Assembly (NCBI GenBank): GCA_947503145.1 | Contig: CANNCP010000001.1 | Span: 124,001 to 188,000, forward strand | DNA from: an uncultured Roseovarius sp. | GTDB lineage: Bacteria; Pseudomonadota; Alphaproteobacteria; Rhodobacterales; Rhodobacteraceae | Reading direction: 5' to 3' | Length of the DNA stretch: 64,000 nt | Part shown: piece by piece, positions 26,462-35,836 of the stretch | How positions within the stretch are numbered: the first letter of the stretch is position 1 | Layout of the letters: each line of letters begins with the position of its first letter | Position numbers and translations under genes: made by a program | Notes under the pieces: model-generated | Databases searched by the model: none | What the model saw: only the letters and a program-made list of their open reading frames with translations | What the model was told of the DNA's origin: nothing

Positions 26462-28335
26462 GCGGATTTCTCACGCCCTGACTGGCGAAGCCGCGTCAGC
26501 AGCAACGTCAATGCTGCGGGTGTCATCCCGTCGATGCGGGCTGCGTGCGCCAGCGTTACCGGGCGCACCTGGCCCAGCTTGGACTTCAGCTCGTTCGACA
26601 GACCGACAATCTCTGCATAATCAAAGCCAGCAGGGATTACATGCGCCTCATCCCGCTTGACCAGTGCCACGTCTCGTTTCTGCCGGTCGATATAATTAGC
26701 ATAAAGCGCATCCTTTTCCAGCTGCGCCCGCGATTCGGTGTCGATATCGGCCCAGTCCGGTTGCAACCCGATCAGGTCATCAAAGCCGATCATCGGAAAT
26801 GACAGCAATTGAAATCCACTGCGTCGAGCGCCATCCTGATTCACATCCACCCCCTGCTCGATCAGTTGTCTCGGCGTGAATGTCTGCGCCTCGATCATAG
26901 AACGGGCTCGCCCGAGACGCTCCATCTTGTTTTCGAACACCTTCTGCCGCTGAATAGAGACACATCCAAGCGCGATCCCCAAGGGCGTCAGCCGCTGATC
27001 GGCATTATCCGCACGCAGTGACAGCCGAAATTCCGCGCGGGAGGTAAACATCCGATATGGCTCTGTCACACCGCGCGTGATCAGGTCATCGATCATCACA
27101 CCAATGTAACTCTCGGATCGGCTGAACGTAGTCTGCTCCTGCCCCAAGGCGACCTGAGCGGCGTTCAAGCCCGCAACCAGACCCTGTGCCGCCGCCTCTT
27201 CGTATCCGGTGGTCCCGTTGATCTGGCCAGCCAGAAAGAGGCCCGGCACAGATTTAACTTCGAGAGTGGCAGTCAGGGAGCGAGGATCGACATAGTCATA
27301 TTCGATCGCATAGCCGGGTTGCAGGATTTCCGCGTTTTCCAGACCGCGAATGGATCTGACATAATCGACCTGTACCTCTTCGGGCAACGAAGTCGAAATG
27401 CCGTTGGGATAGATCACGTTATCTGACAGGCTTTCTGGTTCCAGGAAGATCTGGTGTGACGTCTTATCCGCAAACCTCACGATCTTGTCTTCGATCGAGG
27501 GGCAATAACGCGGGCCGATTCCGTCTATATGGCCACCGTACATCGCTGATCGAGACAAGTTTTGTCTAATTATCTCATGGGTTTGCTCATTCGTGTGAGT
27601 GATACCGCAAGAAATCTGCCTTGCCGACGGTCTGTCCGACAAAAAGGAAAACAGGACCGCGTCATCGTCTCCCGGTTGGCTTTCGAGGACCGACCAATCA
27701 ATACTGCGACCATCAAGCCGGGGCGGTGTCCCGGTCTTGAGCCGTCCGAGCGCGAGGTCAAAGCTGTCCATCCTCTCGGCAAGCCTGATCGACGGCGCAT
27801 CCCCCATCCGGCCACCGGGCCGCGAGATATCTCCGATATGAATCACGCCGCGTAGAAAGGTTCCGGTTGTCAGCACAACCGCGGCCGACCGCAGCTCTGA
27901 CCCGTCTGCCAGAACCACTCCGCACACGCGGTTATCCTGCATCAGAAAATCGCACGCCTCACCTTCGATCACGTCAAGGTTCGGCTGCCTCTCCATCTCG
28001 GATTGCATGGTGTCGCGGTAAATCTTCCGGTCAGCCTGAGCGCGCGGACCTTGCACCGCGGGACCTTTGCGCCGGTTGAGCAGCCGAAACTGAATCCCGG
28101 CCTGATCCGCCACGCGTCCCATGACCCCGTCCAGTGCGTCAATCTCGCGGACCAGATGCCCCTTGCCCAAACCACCAATGGCAGGATTGCACGACATCAC
28201 ACCAATGCCGGAACGCGTCAGCGTCACAAGCGCCGTGCGCGCACCCAGCCTGGCAGCGGCATGGGCTGCATCCGCCCCCGCATGGCCACCGCCAATCACG
28301 ATAACGTCGAAATCCAGATGTTTCACGTGAAACAC
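26458..28335 (-). CDS. mnmG: tRNA uridine-5-carboxymethylaminomethyl modification enzyme MnmG (GidA)
   Basis: 625 residues. The FAD-binding motif [19 protein letters not shown] opens the protein (about 12-30), the GidA signatures [22 protein letters not shown] and [21 protein letters not shown] are present, and the C-terminal domain binds MnmE. The MnmE-MnmG complex modifies U34 of several tRNAs. The first six codons (MFHVKH) are formed by a parS palindrome. Its start is 4 bases after the mnmE stop on the minus strand. Confidence 0.97.
   Translation of the reverse strand: MFHVKHLDFDVIVIGGGHAGADAAHAAARLGARTALVTLTRSGIGVMSCNPAIGGLGKGHLVREIDALDGVMGRVADQAGIQFRLLNRRKGPAVQGPRAQADRKIYRDTMQSEMERQPNLDVIEGEACDFLMQDNRVCGVVLADGSELRSAAVVLTTGTFLRGVIHIGDISRPGGRMGDAPSIRLAERMDSFDLALGRLKTGTPPRLDGRSIDWSVLESQPGDDDAVLFSFLSDRPSARQISCGITHTNEQTHEIIRQNLSRSAMYGGHIDGIGPRYCPSIEDKIVRFADKTSHQIFLEPESLSDNVIYPNGISTSLPEEVQVDYVRSIRGLENAEILQPGYAIEYDYVDPRSLTATLEVKSVPGLFLAGQINGTTGYEEAAAQGLVAGLNAAQVALGQEQTTFSRSESYIGVMIDDLITRGVTEPYRMFTSRAEFRLSLRADNADQRLTPLGIALGCVSIQRQKVFENKMERLGRARSMIEAQTFTPRQLIEQGVDVNQDGARRSGFQLLSFPMIGFDDLIGLQPDWADIDTESRAQLEKDALYANYIDRQKRDVALVKRDEAHVIPAGFDYAEIVGLSNELKSKLGQVRPVTLAHAARIDGMTPAALTLLLTRLRQSGREKSA
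28319..28334. promoter_or_regulatory. parS site 2 (at the mnmG start)
   Basis: Second exact copy of TGTTTCACGTGAAACA, starting one base inside the mnmG ATG and encoding its first residues. The two parS sites are about 1.9 kb apart and about 3.5-5 kb from the candidate oriC. Confidence 0.95.
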
Positions 28336-28338
28336 TCC

Positions 28339-29628
28339 TCACTTTCCCAGACAGAAACTCGCAAAAATCTCGTCCAGTACGTTCTCGATATCTACGCGCC
28401 CAACGAGGGAATCAAGGGCCCTGATCGCTGCACGCATTTCTTCCGCTGCGATGTCGGCGGATTCTTCACCCCCAGGAAGCAAATTCTGCGCCGCGGCCAG
28501 TGCCGCATCGCCCCGCTGCATCGCATCGCGGTGGCGCACGCGCGTGGCAATTCCGGCACGGGCGGACTCCTGTGTCAGGATCAAAGTCATGCGCGCGATC
28601 AGTTCTGGTATCCCCTGCCCGGTCTTGCCCGATACAGACGCCTTATCATCACTCGCCAGATCACCTTTGGCACGCAGGACAATATCGCCTTCTTTCGGCA
28701 GGATCAAAGGCGGTTCACCATCCTCGACCAGAAAAACCCGCAGATCGGCTTGCTCGGCGCGATCCTTCGCGCGCGCAACGCCGATCGATTCGATCTGATC
28801 ATCAGTATCACGCAGGCCCGCGGTATCGAGCAACGTCACGGGCAAGCCGCCAAGGTCCATCCGCACCTCGATCACATCGCGTGTTGTGCCGGCGATTTCC
28901 GAGGTGATCGCGGCATCCCGCCCGGCAAGCGCATTAAGCAGCGTAGATTTCCCGACATTCGGCGCGCCGACAATTGCCACCTCAAAACCAGTGCGAATCC
29001 GTTCAGCCACGCCGACGCCCGCGATTTCCGTGCCCAGTTCCCGCCGAACACGCTGCACCAGCAGCGTTACCTCGGGCGATACGTCCACCGGGACATCCTC
29101 ATCCGCAAAATCTATCGTGGCTTCCAGCAGCGCGGCGGCGCGGATCAGATCAGAGCGCCAGGATTCTGCACGTCGGCCCAGATCACCTGATAGCACGCGT
29201 AGGGCCTGCCGTCGTTGCGCCTCTGTTTCAGCGTCAATCAGATCGGCCAGCCCCTCGACCTGAGCCGCATCCAGTTGACCGTTTTCCAGCGCACGGCGGG
29301 TAAACTCGCCCGGCAATGCAGGGCGCAATCCATCAACCGCCCCGAGTGCTGCCATGACCGCAGAGATTACCGCAATGCTGCCATGTACCTGAAATTCAAC
29401 ACTATCTTCACCGGTAAAGCTTTGACCTGCCTCAAAGCAAATCACAATCGCCTGATCAAGACGCCCGCCCGCCTTGTCACGCAACACCCGCAGACTGGCT
29501 ATTCTCGGTGTCGGAATATTCCCGCACAGCGCACGACAAGCAGAAAATGCATGCGGGCCGGATACACGCAGCACGGCCACCCCGGCCTTGCCCGGCGCGC
29601 TGGAAACAGCATAAATCGTATCCATCAC
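28339..29628 (-). CDS. mnmE: tRNA modification GTPase MnmE (TrmE)
   Basis: 429 residues. The N-terminal folate-binding domain (about 1-120) begins [20 protein letters not shown] domain lies in the middle with [21 protein letters not shown] and DTAGLRDT. The C-terminus is CLGK, the catalytic cysteine motif of the family. With MnmG it installs the cmnm5U34 modification in tRNA. It lies between rho and mnmG on the same strand, with gaps of 19 and 3 bases. Confidence 0.97.
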   Translation of the reverse strand: MMDTIYAVSSAPGKAGVAVLRVSGPHAFSACRALCGNIPTPRIASLRVLRDKAGGRLDQAIVICFEAGQSFTGEDSVEFQVHGSIAVISAVMAALGAVDGLRPALPGEFTRRALENGQLDAAQVEGLADLIDAETEAQRRQALRVLSGDLGRRAESWRSDLIRAAALLEATIDFADEDVPVDVSPEVTLLVQRVRRELGTEIAGVGVAERIRTGFEVAIVGAPNVGKSTLLNALAGRDAAITSEIAGTTRDVIEVRMDLGGLPVTLLDTAGLRDTDDQIESIGVARAKDRAEQADLRVFLVEDGEPPLILPKEGDIVLRAKGDLASDDKASVSGKTGQGIPELIARMTLILTQESARAGIATRVRHRDAMQRGDAALAAAQNLLPGGEESADIAAEEMRAAIRALDSLVGRVDIENVLDEIFASFCLGK

Positions 29629-29647
29629 GAGGCCCCCATCACGGGCG

Positions 29648-30919
29648 TCAGGTGTTCATCGAATCGAAGAACTCCGCATTGTTCTTGGTCTGCTTCAGCT
29701 TCGATATCAGGAACTCGATCGCATCCGTCGTTCCCATCGGATTCAGGATGCGGCGCAGAACAAAGGTCTTTTGCAGATCGACCTTGTCGACCAGCAGTTC
29801 TTCTTTCCTTGTGCCCGACTTGAGAATGTCGATGGCGGGGAACACGCGCTTGTCCGCGATCTTGCGATCCAGGATCAGCTCCGAGTTACCGGTACCCTTG
29901 AATTCTTCAAAGATCACCTCGTCCATCCGGCTTCCGGTTTCGATCAGCGCCGTCGAGATAATAGTGAGCGATCCGCCCTCTTCGATGTTACGCGCCGCAC
30001 CAAAGAACCGCTTGGGCCTTTGCAGCGCGTTCGCGTCCACACCGCCGGTCAGAACCTTACCCGACGACGGCACCACAGTGTTGTAAGCTCTACCAAGTCT
30101 TGTGATTGAGTCCAAAAGGATCACAACATCTCGTTTATGCTCCACCAGACGCTTGGCCTTTTCAATGACCATCTCGGCCACGGCAACGTGACGTGTGGCA
30201 GGTTCATCAAAGGTCGAGCTGACAACTTCGCCCCTGACCGAGCGCTGCATGTCCGTCACCTCTTCGGGCCGCTCATCAATCAGCAGGACGATCAGATAGC
30301 ATTCGGGGTGGTTCTTTTCGATGCTGTTGGCGATATTCTGAAGGATCACCGTCTTGCCGGTGCGCGGCGGGGCGACAATCAACGAACGCTGCCCCTTGCC
30401 GATAGGGGCTACGAGGTCGATAATCCGCGCGGACCGGTCCTTGATCGTCGGATCTTCGATCTCCAGCTTGAAGCGTTCATTGGGGTAGAGCGGTGTCAGG
30501 TTTTCAAAGGCAACCTTGTGATTGGCCTTTTCAGGCTCTTCAAAGTTGATCTGGCTTACGCTGGTGAGCGCGAAATAACGTTCCTGGTCCTCGGGTTGCT
30601 GAATCTCGCCTTCGACCGTGTCACCGGTACGCAGCGAAAACCGCCGGATCACCTCGGGGGATACATAAATATCGTCCGGACCCGGTAGATAGTTCGCCTC
30701 GGGCGAACGCAGGAACCCGAACCCGTCCTGCAGCACTTCCAGAACACCATCGCCGAAAACGGTCCAGCCTTCTTCGGCGCGTTCCTTGAGGATCGAGAAC
30801 ATCATCTCGCCCTTGCGCATGGTCGAGGCGTTTTCGATTTCCAGTTCTTCGGCCATCGCCAAAAGATTTTTGGCGGTATGCGCCTTGAGATCGGATAGGT
30901 TCAGACGGTCTTCGGACAT
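29648..30919 (-). CDS. rho: Transcription termination factor Rho
   Basis: 423 residues. The N-terminal helical and cold-shock-like RNA-binding domain includes DGFGFLRS and [11 protein letters not shown]. The ATPase domain has Walker A in [17 protein letters not shown], then [13 protein letters not shown] and the Q/R-loop region [20 protein letters not shown]. It is a hexameric helicase that ends untranslated transcripts. It is the second gene in the leftward run that begins with hemJ, after a 120-base gap without a visible gene. Confidence 0.97.
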   Translation of the reverse strand: MSEDRLNLSDLKAHTAKNLLAMAEELEIENASTMRKGEMMFSILKERAEEGWTVFGDGVLEVLQDGFGFLRSPEANYLPGPDDIYVSPEVIRRFSLRTGDTVEGEIQQPEDQERYFALTSVSQINFEEPEKANHKVAFENLTPLYPNERFKLEIEDPTIKDRSARIIDLVAPIGKGQRSLIVAPPRTGKTVILQNIANSIEKNHPECYLIVLLIDERPEEVTDMQRSVRGEVVSSTFDEPATRHVAVAEMVIEKAKRLVEHKRDVVILLDSITRLGRAYNTVVPSSGKVLTGGVDANALQRPKRFFGAARNIEEGGSLTIISTALIETGSRMDEVIFEEFKGTGNSELILDRKIADKRVFPAIDILKSGTRKEELLVDKVDLQKTFVLRRILNPMGTTDAIEFLISKLKQTKNNAEFFDSMNT

Positions 30920-31039
30920 GATTTTACCTGTGGCCCGCTCTTGGTACGATGGGCGAATCGATTATAAGTGGAAGGTATTCTTCCCGGACGGGAGACTGGA
31001 GCGGGGAATACCGTGCGGGCCGATCAAAGTCAACTCGGC

Positions 31040-31492
31040 TCAGAACCGCACGACAACCGACAGAACAATCACCACCATCAGGATGGTCGGCACCTCGTTC
31101 ATCATGCGAAACTGTCGGCCGCTCACTGACCGGATGCCGGAAGAAAAATCCTTGCGCCGCATTCCGAGCCAGACATGAAACCATGTCATAGCAAGAACCC
31201 CCGCCGCTTTGGTCCAGGGCCATACCTGGGACCAATCGATCCCGGATGACGGCGTCATCACCAGGCAGAGACCGAACAACCAGGTCGCAATCATCGCCGG
31301 CGCCATGATCACACCCAGCAGCTTGCTCTCCATCACCTGAAACACCTTGTCGCGGCTGTCACCCGGTTCAGACTGCTCGACGTGGTAGACAAAGAGCCGT
31401 GGCAGATAGAACAGGCCCGCCATCCAGGCAATCACAGCCATGATATGCAGCGACTTGATCCACGGATAGGCAATCATCAGGATATCAGTCAT
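31040..31492 (-). CDS. hemJ: Protoporphyrinogen IX oxidase HemJ
   Basis: 150 residues with four predicted membrane helices. The conserved His in the first helix (SLHIMAVIAWMAGLFYLPRL, about 14-33), the VYHVEQ segment and the second-half WFHVWLG fit the HemJ/CopD-like family. HemJ is the membrane enzyme that oxidises protoporphyrinogen in most alphaproteobacteria lacking HemG and HemY. It is the first gene of the leftward replichore, immediately beside the candidate origin. Ferrochelatase HemH, which uses its product, is 29 kb away. Confidence 0.92.
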   Translation of the reverse strand: MTDILMIAYPWIKSLHIMAVIAWMAGLFYLPRLFVYHVEQSEPGDSRDKVFQVMESKLLGVIMAPAMIATWLFGLCLVMTPSSGIDWSQVWPWTKAAGVLAMTWFHVWLGMRRKDFSSGIRSVSGRQFRMMNEVPTILMVVIVLSVVVRF

Positions 31493-31576
31493 TCTTGGTC
31501 TCTCATCATGAACCTGCTCTTATTAATATAATAGATAGATAGAAAGGATGATGATTAAGTAGGGGGCACCTCTGCC

Positions 31577-31585
31577 TGTGGATTA
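31577..31585 (-). promoter_or_regulatory. DnaA box (one mismatch)
   Basis: TGTGGATTA on the plus strand, one base off the reverse form TGTGGATAA of the DnaA box. Confidence 0.5.
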
Positions 31586-31622
31586 TCGGGTTATCCGTCG
31601 TCCTACACACAATGCGGGAAAT

Positions 31623-31631
31623 TGTGCATAA
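31623..31631 (-). promoter_or_regulatory. DnaA box (one mismatch)
   Basis: TGTGCATAA, one base off TGTGGATAA, between the two AT-rich tracts of the origin candidate. Confidence 0.45.
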
Positions 31632-31718
31632 AAGTCTAAGGTTTTATGACGCTACGAAATTCAGGATATATTGTATAGATATATCAAGGTGATATGTATT
31701 CTCCAAAGGTTTCCCCCA

Positions 31719-31727
31719 TGTGGATAA
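31719..31727 (-). promoter_or_regulatory. DnaA box (perfect)
   Basis: TGTGGATAA, the exact reverse complement of consensus TTATCCACA. Confidence 0.75.
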
Positions 31728-31754
31728 ATCTGGGATAAATATCCCTGTCGCAGT

Positions 31755-31763
31755 TTGTCCACA
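31755..31763 (+). promoter_or_regulatory. DnaA box (one mismatch)
   Basis: TTGTCCACA, a common weaker variant of TTATCCACA. Confidence 0.55.
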
Positions 31764-31897
31764 CCCCGGATTCTATCCCCTCCACATGCGTATGGAATTT
31801 GGACATCGCCGTGAAAATGGCGGATATAGAGGCGGTTCGTGCCCATTGCGCGATTTTCCCGATCTTCTACCCAGCGCCACGTAGCTCATTCCCTCGG

Positions 31898-31906
31898 TTA
31901 TCCACA
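31898..31906 (+). promoter_or_regulatory. DnaA box (perfect) touching the maf start codon
   Basis: TTATCCACA; its last base is the A of the maf ATG, so DnaA bound here could also affect maf expression. Confidence 0.75.
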
Positions 31907-32505
31907 TGAATGTCCGCATTATCCTCGCATCTCGGTCCGAAATACGGCAGCGGTTACTGACGAATGCCAATGTACCCCATGTCGCGCGCCCCGCGAATGT
32001 AGATGAGGTCAGCATTCGCGATGCTCTGCTGGCAGAACAGGCGCCTGCCCGCGATATCGCCGATGCACTCGCCGAAGCCAAAGCCAGAAAGCTGAGCGCC
32101 AAGTTCCCTTCCGTGTTGGTGATCGGCTGCGATCAGGTGCTGGCCCACCACACGCGGCTGCTGTCAAAGCCCGCCACACCCGACGAGGCGCTGGAGCAGT
32201 TGATGGCGCTGCGTGGCGATACCCATCACCTCTATTCCGCAGTGGTCATCTACGAGGACGGAGCGCCGCAATGGCGGCATGTAAGCCGGGCCAGGATGAC
32301 GATACGCGACGTATCCGACAGCTACCTCTCGGACTACGTAAGGCGCAACTGGGACAGCATCCGTCACACGGTCGGCTGTTACAAGCTGGAAGAAGAGGGC
32401 GCGCGCCTCTTTTCCCGCGTTGACGGGGATTACTTTACCGTGCTTGGTTTGCCATTACTGGACGTGCTATCCTTTCTTTCATCGCGCGGAGAGCTGGAGA
32501 CATGA
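31906..32505 (+). CDS. maf: Maf-family nucleotide pyrophosphatase
   Basis: 199 residues. The family N-terminus IILASRSEIRQRLL (about 5-18) and VIGCDQVLAHH with LSKPATPDEA are visible. Maf proteins hydrolyse unusual or modified NTPs such as m7GTP, UTP or pseudo-UTP depending on the subgroup; I cannot fix the subgroup by eye. It is the first gene of the rightward replichore and heads a coupled operon: its stop overlaps the aroE start by four bases. The DnaA box touching its ATG leaves little room for a Shine-Dalgarno, and I see none. Confidence 0.92.
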   Translation: MNVRIILASRSEIRQRLLTNANVPHVARPANVDEVSIRDALLAEQAPARDIADALAEAKARKLSAKFPSVLVIGCDQVLAHHTRLLSKPATPDEALEQLMALRGDTHHLYSAVVIYEDGAPQWRHVSRARMTIRDVSDSYLSDYVRRNWDSIRHTVGCYKLEEEGARLFSRVDGDYFTVLGLPLLDVLSFLSSRGELET

Positions 32506-33335
32506 GCGAGCAGAAAATACCCCTCGCGGGCGTCATCGGATCGCCTATTGAACACTCGAAATCGCCCCAGATTCATCGCCATTGGCTGAGTTCTATGGGC
32601 CTGGATGGGTACTACATCCCGATGAGGGTTGCGCCCGACGATCTGAAAACCGTACTGAAAACATTGCCCAAGGCCGGATTTGTCGGGGTCAACGTCACCA
32701 TCCCGCACAAGGTGGCCGTGCTGGAGATCGCCGATCTGGTCACGGATCGCGCGACCTTGATCGGGGCTGCCAATACGCTGATTTTCCGACAGGATGGCAA
32801 GATCCACGCCGATAACACCGATGGCTATGGCTTTATCAAGAATTTGGAAAGCGTGCCGGGAGGATGGGATTCCAAGGCCGGGCCCGCAGCGATCTTTGGT
32901 GCCGGGGGTGCGGCACGGGCGGTGATAGCGGCTCTGCTTGATGCTGGCGTTCCCGAGATCCTGATTGCCAACCGGACCCGCGTCCGCGCCGAGGCGCTAC
33001 ACAAGGATTTCGGCAAACGGCTGCGCGTCTTTGACTGGGTTCAGGCCGGAAACATGCTCGATTATGCGGCTACGGTTGTGAATACTTCCTCGCTTGGAAT
33101 GACCGGACAGCCGCCGCTACGGGTGCCGCTGGATGGTCTGCAAAAGGGCGCGGTGGTCACTGATCTGGTCTATGCGCCGCTCAAGACAAAGCTGCTCGAA
33201 GTAGCCGAAGAGGCGGGTTGCCGCACGGTCGATGGGCTGGGCATGTTGCTGCATCAGGCAGTGCCGGGATTCGAGCGGTGGTTTGGCGCTCGCCCGACCG
33301 TAGACAGCGCGACCCGCGCCGCCGCCCTCAGATGA
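32502..33335 (+). CDS. aroE: Shikimate dehydrogenase
   Basis: 277 residues. The shikimate site shows GSPIEHSKSPQIH near the N-terminus and NVTIPHK with the catalytic Lys, then NTDGYGF. The NADP-binding loop is GAGGAARAVIAALL. It reduces 3-dehydroshikimate in the aromatic amino acid pathway. ATGA overlaps link it to maf before it and coaE after it, so the three should be translated from one message. Confidence 0.96.
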   Translation: MSEQKIPLAGVIGSPIEHSKSPQIHRHWLSSMGLDGYYIPMRVAPDDLKTVLKTLPKAGFVGVNVTIPHKVAVLEIADLVTDRATLIGAANTLIFRQDGKIHADNTDGYGFIKNLESVPGGWDSKAGPAAIFGAGGAARAVIAALLDAGVPEILIANRTRVRAEALHKDFGKRLRVFDWVQAGNMLDYAATVVNTSSLGMTGQPPLRVPLDGLQKGAVVTDLVYAPLKTKLLEVAEEAGCRTVDGLGMLLHQAVPGFERWFGARPTVDSATRAAALR

Positions 33336-33925
33336 GTTTTCGTCTCGGGCTGACCGGCTCCATCGGGATGGGCAAATCCACGACCGCGCGCATGTTTGCC
33401 GACGAGGGATGTGCGCTCTGGGATGCCGATGCGGCTGTGCACCGGCTCTATGCTCGCGGTGGCGCCGCGGTGGCGCCGATGGCTGCGGCATTTCCGGATG
33501 CCGTCAGGGACGGTGCCGTTTGTCGTGCAGCGTTGAAAGAGATGATTGCCGCAGATTCGACTGCCCTGCGCCGGATCGAACAGATCGTGCATCCCCTCGT
33601 GGCGGCGGATCGTCAGGCGTTCTGGGCTGAAACAGTCTCTGATATCACCGTATTTGACATCCCTCTCCTGTTCGAGAATGCGACCGAAATCCATATGGAT
33701 GCAGTGGTTTGCGTGACCGCCCCGCCGGATGTGCAGCGTGACCGGGTGATGGCGCGCGGCACCATGTCAGAAGAACACTTTGAGACCATCCTCGCCAAGC
33801 AGTTGCCGGATGCCGAAAAGCGCGCTCGCGCCGACTATGTGATCGAGACGGATACGCTTGAAAATACCCGCGAGCAGGTGCAGGCTGTGATCCGCGATAT
33901 CAGGGAAAACCACCTCAATGCGTGA
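33332..33925 (+). CDS. coaE: Dephospho-CoA kinase
   Basis: 197 residues from the ATG overlapping the aroE stop. The P-loop is GLTGSIGMGKST at the N-terminus, DADAAVH and FDIPLLFEN are family blocks, and a lid region has RVMARGTMSEE. It carries out the last step of coenzyme A synthesis. Its end overlaps dnaQ by eight bases. A longer in-frame extension upstream runs through aroE and is not real. Confidence 0.95.
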   Translation: MSFRLGLTGSIGMGKSTTARMFADEGCALWDADAAVHRLYARGGAAVAPMAAAFPDAVRDGAVCRAALKEMIAADSTALRRIEQIVHPLVAADRQAFWAETVSDITVFDIPLLFENATEIHMDAVVCVTAPPDVQRDRVMARGTMSEEHFETILAKQLPDAEKRARADYVIETDTLENTREQVQAVIRDIRENHLNA

Positions 33926-34610
33926 AATCGTTCTCGACACTGAAACCACAGGATTCGAGCCGGAACAGGGCGACCGCATCGTTGAAATTGGTGCGATCGA
34001 ACTGATGGGGCACGTACCCACCGGGCGAACCTACCACCAGTATATCAACCCGAAACGCGCAATGCCTGACGACGCGTTTAAGGTGCATGGGCTGGGCGAC
34101 GAATTCCTGCGGGACAAGCCGGTGTTTGCCGATATAGCGCAGGCCTTTTTGGATTTTGTCGGGACCTCCACGATGGTGATCCACAACGCGGCGTTCGACA
34201 TGAAATTCCTCAATGCAGAGCTGCGTTGGCTCAAGCGCCCTGCCCTGCCGATGGATCAGGCCATCGACACGCTTGCCATTGCACGCAAGAAATTCCCCGG
34301 CTCGCCTGCCTCGCTCGATGCGCTTTGTCGGCGGTTCGGCATCGACAACGCAGCCCGTACCCTGCATGGGGCACTGCTCGATTCCGAAATTCTGGCAGAG
34401 GTCTATCTGGAGCTGATCGGTGGCCGCCAGCCGGACTTTGCACTGAATGAACAGGGCGGCGGTACTGGTGCGGGGTCAGGCATGCCGGACTGGCGCCCTG
34501 CTCCACGCCCGACGCCGCTGCCGTCGCGATTGACCGCAGACGAGCGCGCCGCGCATGAGGTGTTCGTGGAGCAGCTGGGTGACGCCGCCGTCTGGCGTCG
34601 GTTCAGCTAA
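33918..34610 (+). CDS. dnaQ: DNA polymerase III epsilon subunit (proofreading exonuclease)
   Basis: 230 residues. The DEDDh exonuclease residues appear in VLDTETTGFEP (about 5-15), VIHNAAFDMKFLNAEL in the middle and LHGALLDSEILAEVY near 160. The last 50 residues, Gly- and Pro-rich and then charged, would be the tail that contacts the alpha subunit. It proofreads replication errors as part of the replicase core. It is the last gene of maf-aroE-coaE-dnaQ; a large hairpin follows the stop at once. Confidence 0.95.
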   Translation: MREIVLDTETTGFEPEQGDRIVEIGAIELMGHVPTGRTYHQYINPKRAMPDDAFKVHGLGDEFLRDKPVFADIAQAFLDFVGTSTMVIHNAAFDMKFLNAELRWLKRPALPMDQAIDTLAIARKKFPGSPASLDALCRRFGIDNAARTLHGALLDSEILAEVYLELIGGRQPDFALNEQGGGTGAGSGMPDWRPAPRPTPLPSRLTADERAAHEVFVEQLGDAAVWRRFS

Positions 34611-34611
34611 A

Positions 34612-34654
34612 GCATTCCGCCTTAACTGAGTGTCTCAGGTTTAAGGCGGAATGC
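34612..34654. terminator. Long perfect inverted repeat after dnaQ
   Basis: GCATTCCGCCTTAA (34612-34625) pairs perfectly with TTAAGGCGGAATGC (34641-34654). Inside it CTGAG and CTCAG pair again around TGT with a two-base bulge. It sits directly after the dnaQ stop and 15 bases from the convergent secB stop, so it likely ends or protects both messages, although there is no long T-run. Its outer sequence resembles the hairpin at 10843-10865. Confidence 0.65.
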
Positions 34655-34668
34655 GTGCAACGTCCCGG

Positions 34669-35178
34669 TCAGGACACGTGCTTGGGCGGGGCTTCGGCCT
34701 GACGACGCATGATTTCCTGGCGATAAAGCTGCATGAAATCAATGTTCTCCAGGTTCAGCGCCGGGAAACCACCATCACGTGTCACATCATGCACGATACG
34801 CCGCAGAAACGGGAACAGCATGCGGGGACATTCGATCAGCAGGAATGGATGCATCTGATCTTCCGACACGCCTTCGACGTGGAAAACGCCCGCATATTCC
34901 AATTCCATCAGGAAAAGCGCAGCCTCATCGGTCTTGTTCTTGGACTCGACCTTCAGTTTGATCGTCACCTCGAACTGGTGGTCCGGTTTGCGCTTTTTCG
35001 CGTCAAGGTTGACGCTGACCGAGATATCGGGTGACACTTCGCCGCCAGCGCCGCGCTGGGCGAGGATATTCTCGAACGACAGGTCCCGCACGAATTGCGT
35101 GAGAACCTGCATCTTTACCTGCGGGGTGGCCTCCGCGCCCAAGGCTTCTTCTTCGGCACCGTTTTCATTGTCTTGCAT
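34669..35178 (-). CDS. secB: Protein-export chaperone SecB
   Basis: 169 residues from the ATG at 35178, chosen because GGAG lies six bases upstream; an ATG eight codons earlier lacks such a site. The core (about 20-150) shows QFVRDLSFEN, VTIKLKVESKN, YAGVFHVEGV and the CPRMLFPFLRRIVHDVTRDGGFP block. SecB holds preproteins unfolded and hands them to SecA. Its place beside dnaQ and fxsA is typical of the origin region of this group. Confidence 0.95.
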   Translation of the reverse strand: MQDNENGAEEEALGAEATPQVKMQVLTQFVRDLSFENILAQRGAGGEVSPDISVSVNLDAKKRKPDHQFEVTIKLKVESKNKTDEAALFLMELEYAGVFHVEGVSEDQMHPFLLIECPRMLFPFLRRIVHDVTRDGGFPALNLENIDFMQLYRQEIMRRQAEAPPKHVS

Positions 35179-35236
35179 CTTTGTCTCCGGATGACTTGGC
35201 ATTTGGGCGTAGCATTAACAGGTCAGCCGATCTGCC

Positions 35237-35728
35237 TCAATGCTTTGTCCAGCCCGATGGTGTGTCGGACGATGGACGCGACGCAGGAGGATCGACCTCT
35301 TGATAGTCGCCTTCGATCGTGCCGGGATCATATGGGCGTCGTTGCGGCTGATTTGGCCCGTCGCCCATGTCAAAGCGCGCCACATGGACACGTTTGCGCA
35401 GATATCGGAACGCGGCCCGCCGGAATGGCGGCATCAGCAGCGCAAAACCGAGCGCATCGGTAAAAAAACCGGGCGTCAGCAGCAACACACCGGCAATCAG
35501 GATCATCGCCCCATGCGCCAGCGATTCTGTCGGGTCGTCCATACGAGAAAAGGAACTGCGCAGGTCGTTCATTGCCATGGCCCCCTGGGCCCGAACCAGC
35601 CAAGTCCCCAGAACCGCCGTCACGATGACGATGGCCAGTGTCGGCCATAGCCCGATCCATCCGCCGACCTGAATAAACAGGCCGATTTCGATCAGCGGAA
35701 CAGTCAGAAATGCCAACAGCAGCCACAT
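35237..35728 (-). CDS. fxsA: FxsA-family membrane protein
   Basis: 163 residues. Two or three membrane helices lie in the first 100 residues (LLAFLTVPLIEIGLFIQVGGWIG, then TLAIVIVTAVLGTWLVRAQG and MILIAGVLLLTPGFFTDALG), followed by a basic loop and a Pro-rich cytoplasmic tail. FxsA in E. coli is linked to phage F exclusion; the cellular role is not settled. It is divergent from the Tim44-like gene. Confidence 0.88.
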   Translation of the reverse strand: MWLLLAFLTVPLIEIGLFIQVGGWIGLWPTLAIVIVTAVLGTWLVRAQGAMAMNDLRSSFSRMDDPTESLAHGAMILIAGVLLLTPGFFTDALGFALLMPPFRRAAFRYLRKRVHVARFDMGDGPNQPQRRPYDPGTIEGDYQEVDPPASRPSSDTPSGWTKH

Positions 35729-35836
35729 GGGCCGTTCTCCTTTGTTTTGTGGGCCGCAAGGTGGACTTGGGGCAACTCGTCACCTACATAAGAACGAACA
35801 TTCGTGCTTTCCACGCTTTGCCTGAAAGAGGTGCCC

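Larger units (their letters stand above)
31493..31905. other. Candidate chromosomal replication origin (oriC)
   Basis: This 413-bp gap between hemJ (-) and maf (+) is clearly AT-rich compared with its surroundings. AT-rich tracts lie at about 31519-31560 (with an AGATAGATAGA run) and 31660-31705, suitable as unwinding elements. It carries two perfect DnaA boxes and three with one mismatch, plus a GGGATA-AA-TATCCC palindrome at 31732-31745. Genes point away on both sides for several kilobases. The rho side and the maf-aroE-coaE-dnaQ side match the gene neighbourhood of the Caulobacter and Rickettsia origins. No CtrA-type TTAA-N7-TTAA site was found inside it. dnaA itself is not in the window. 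Confidence 0.75.

Noticed and set aside
31493..31905. A small protein gene in the hemJ-maf gap
   Set aside because: The short open frames there lack a ribosome site and protein-like composition, and the region is better explained as the replication origin.
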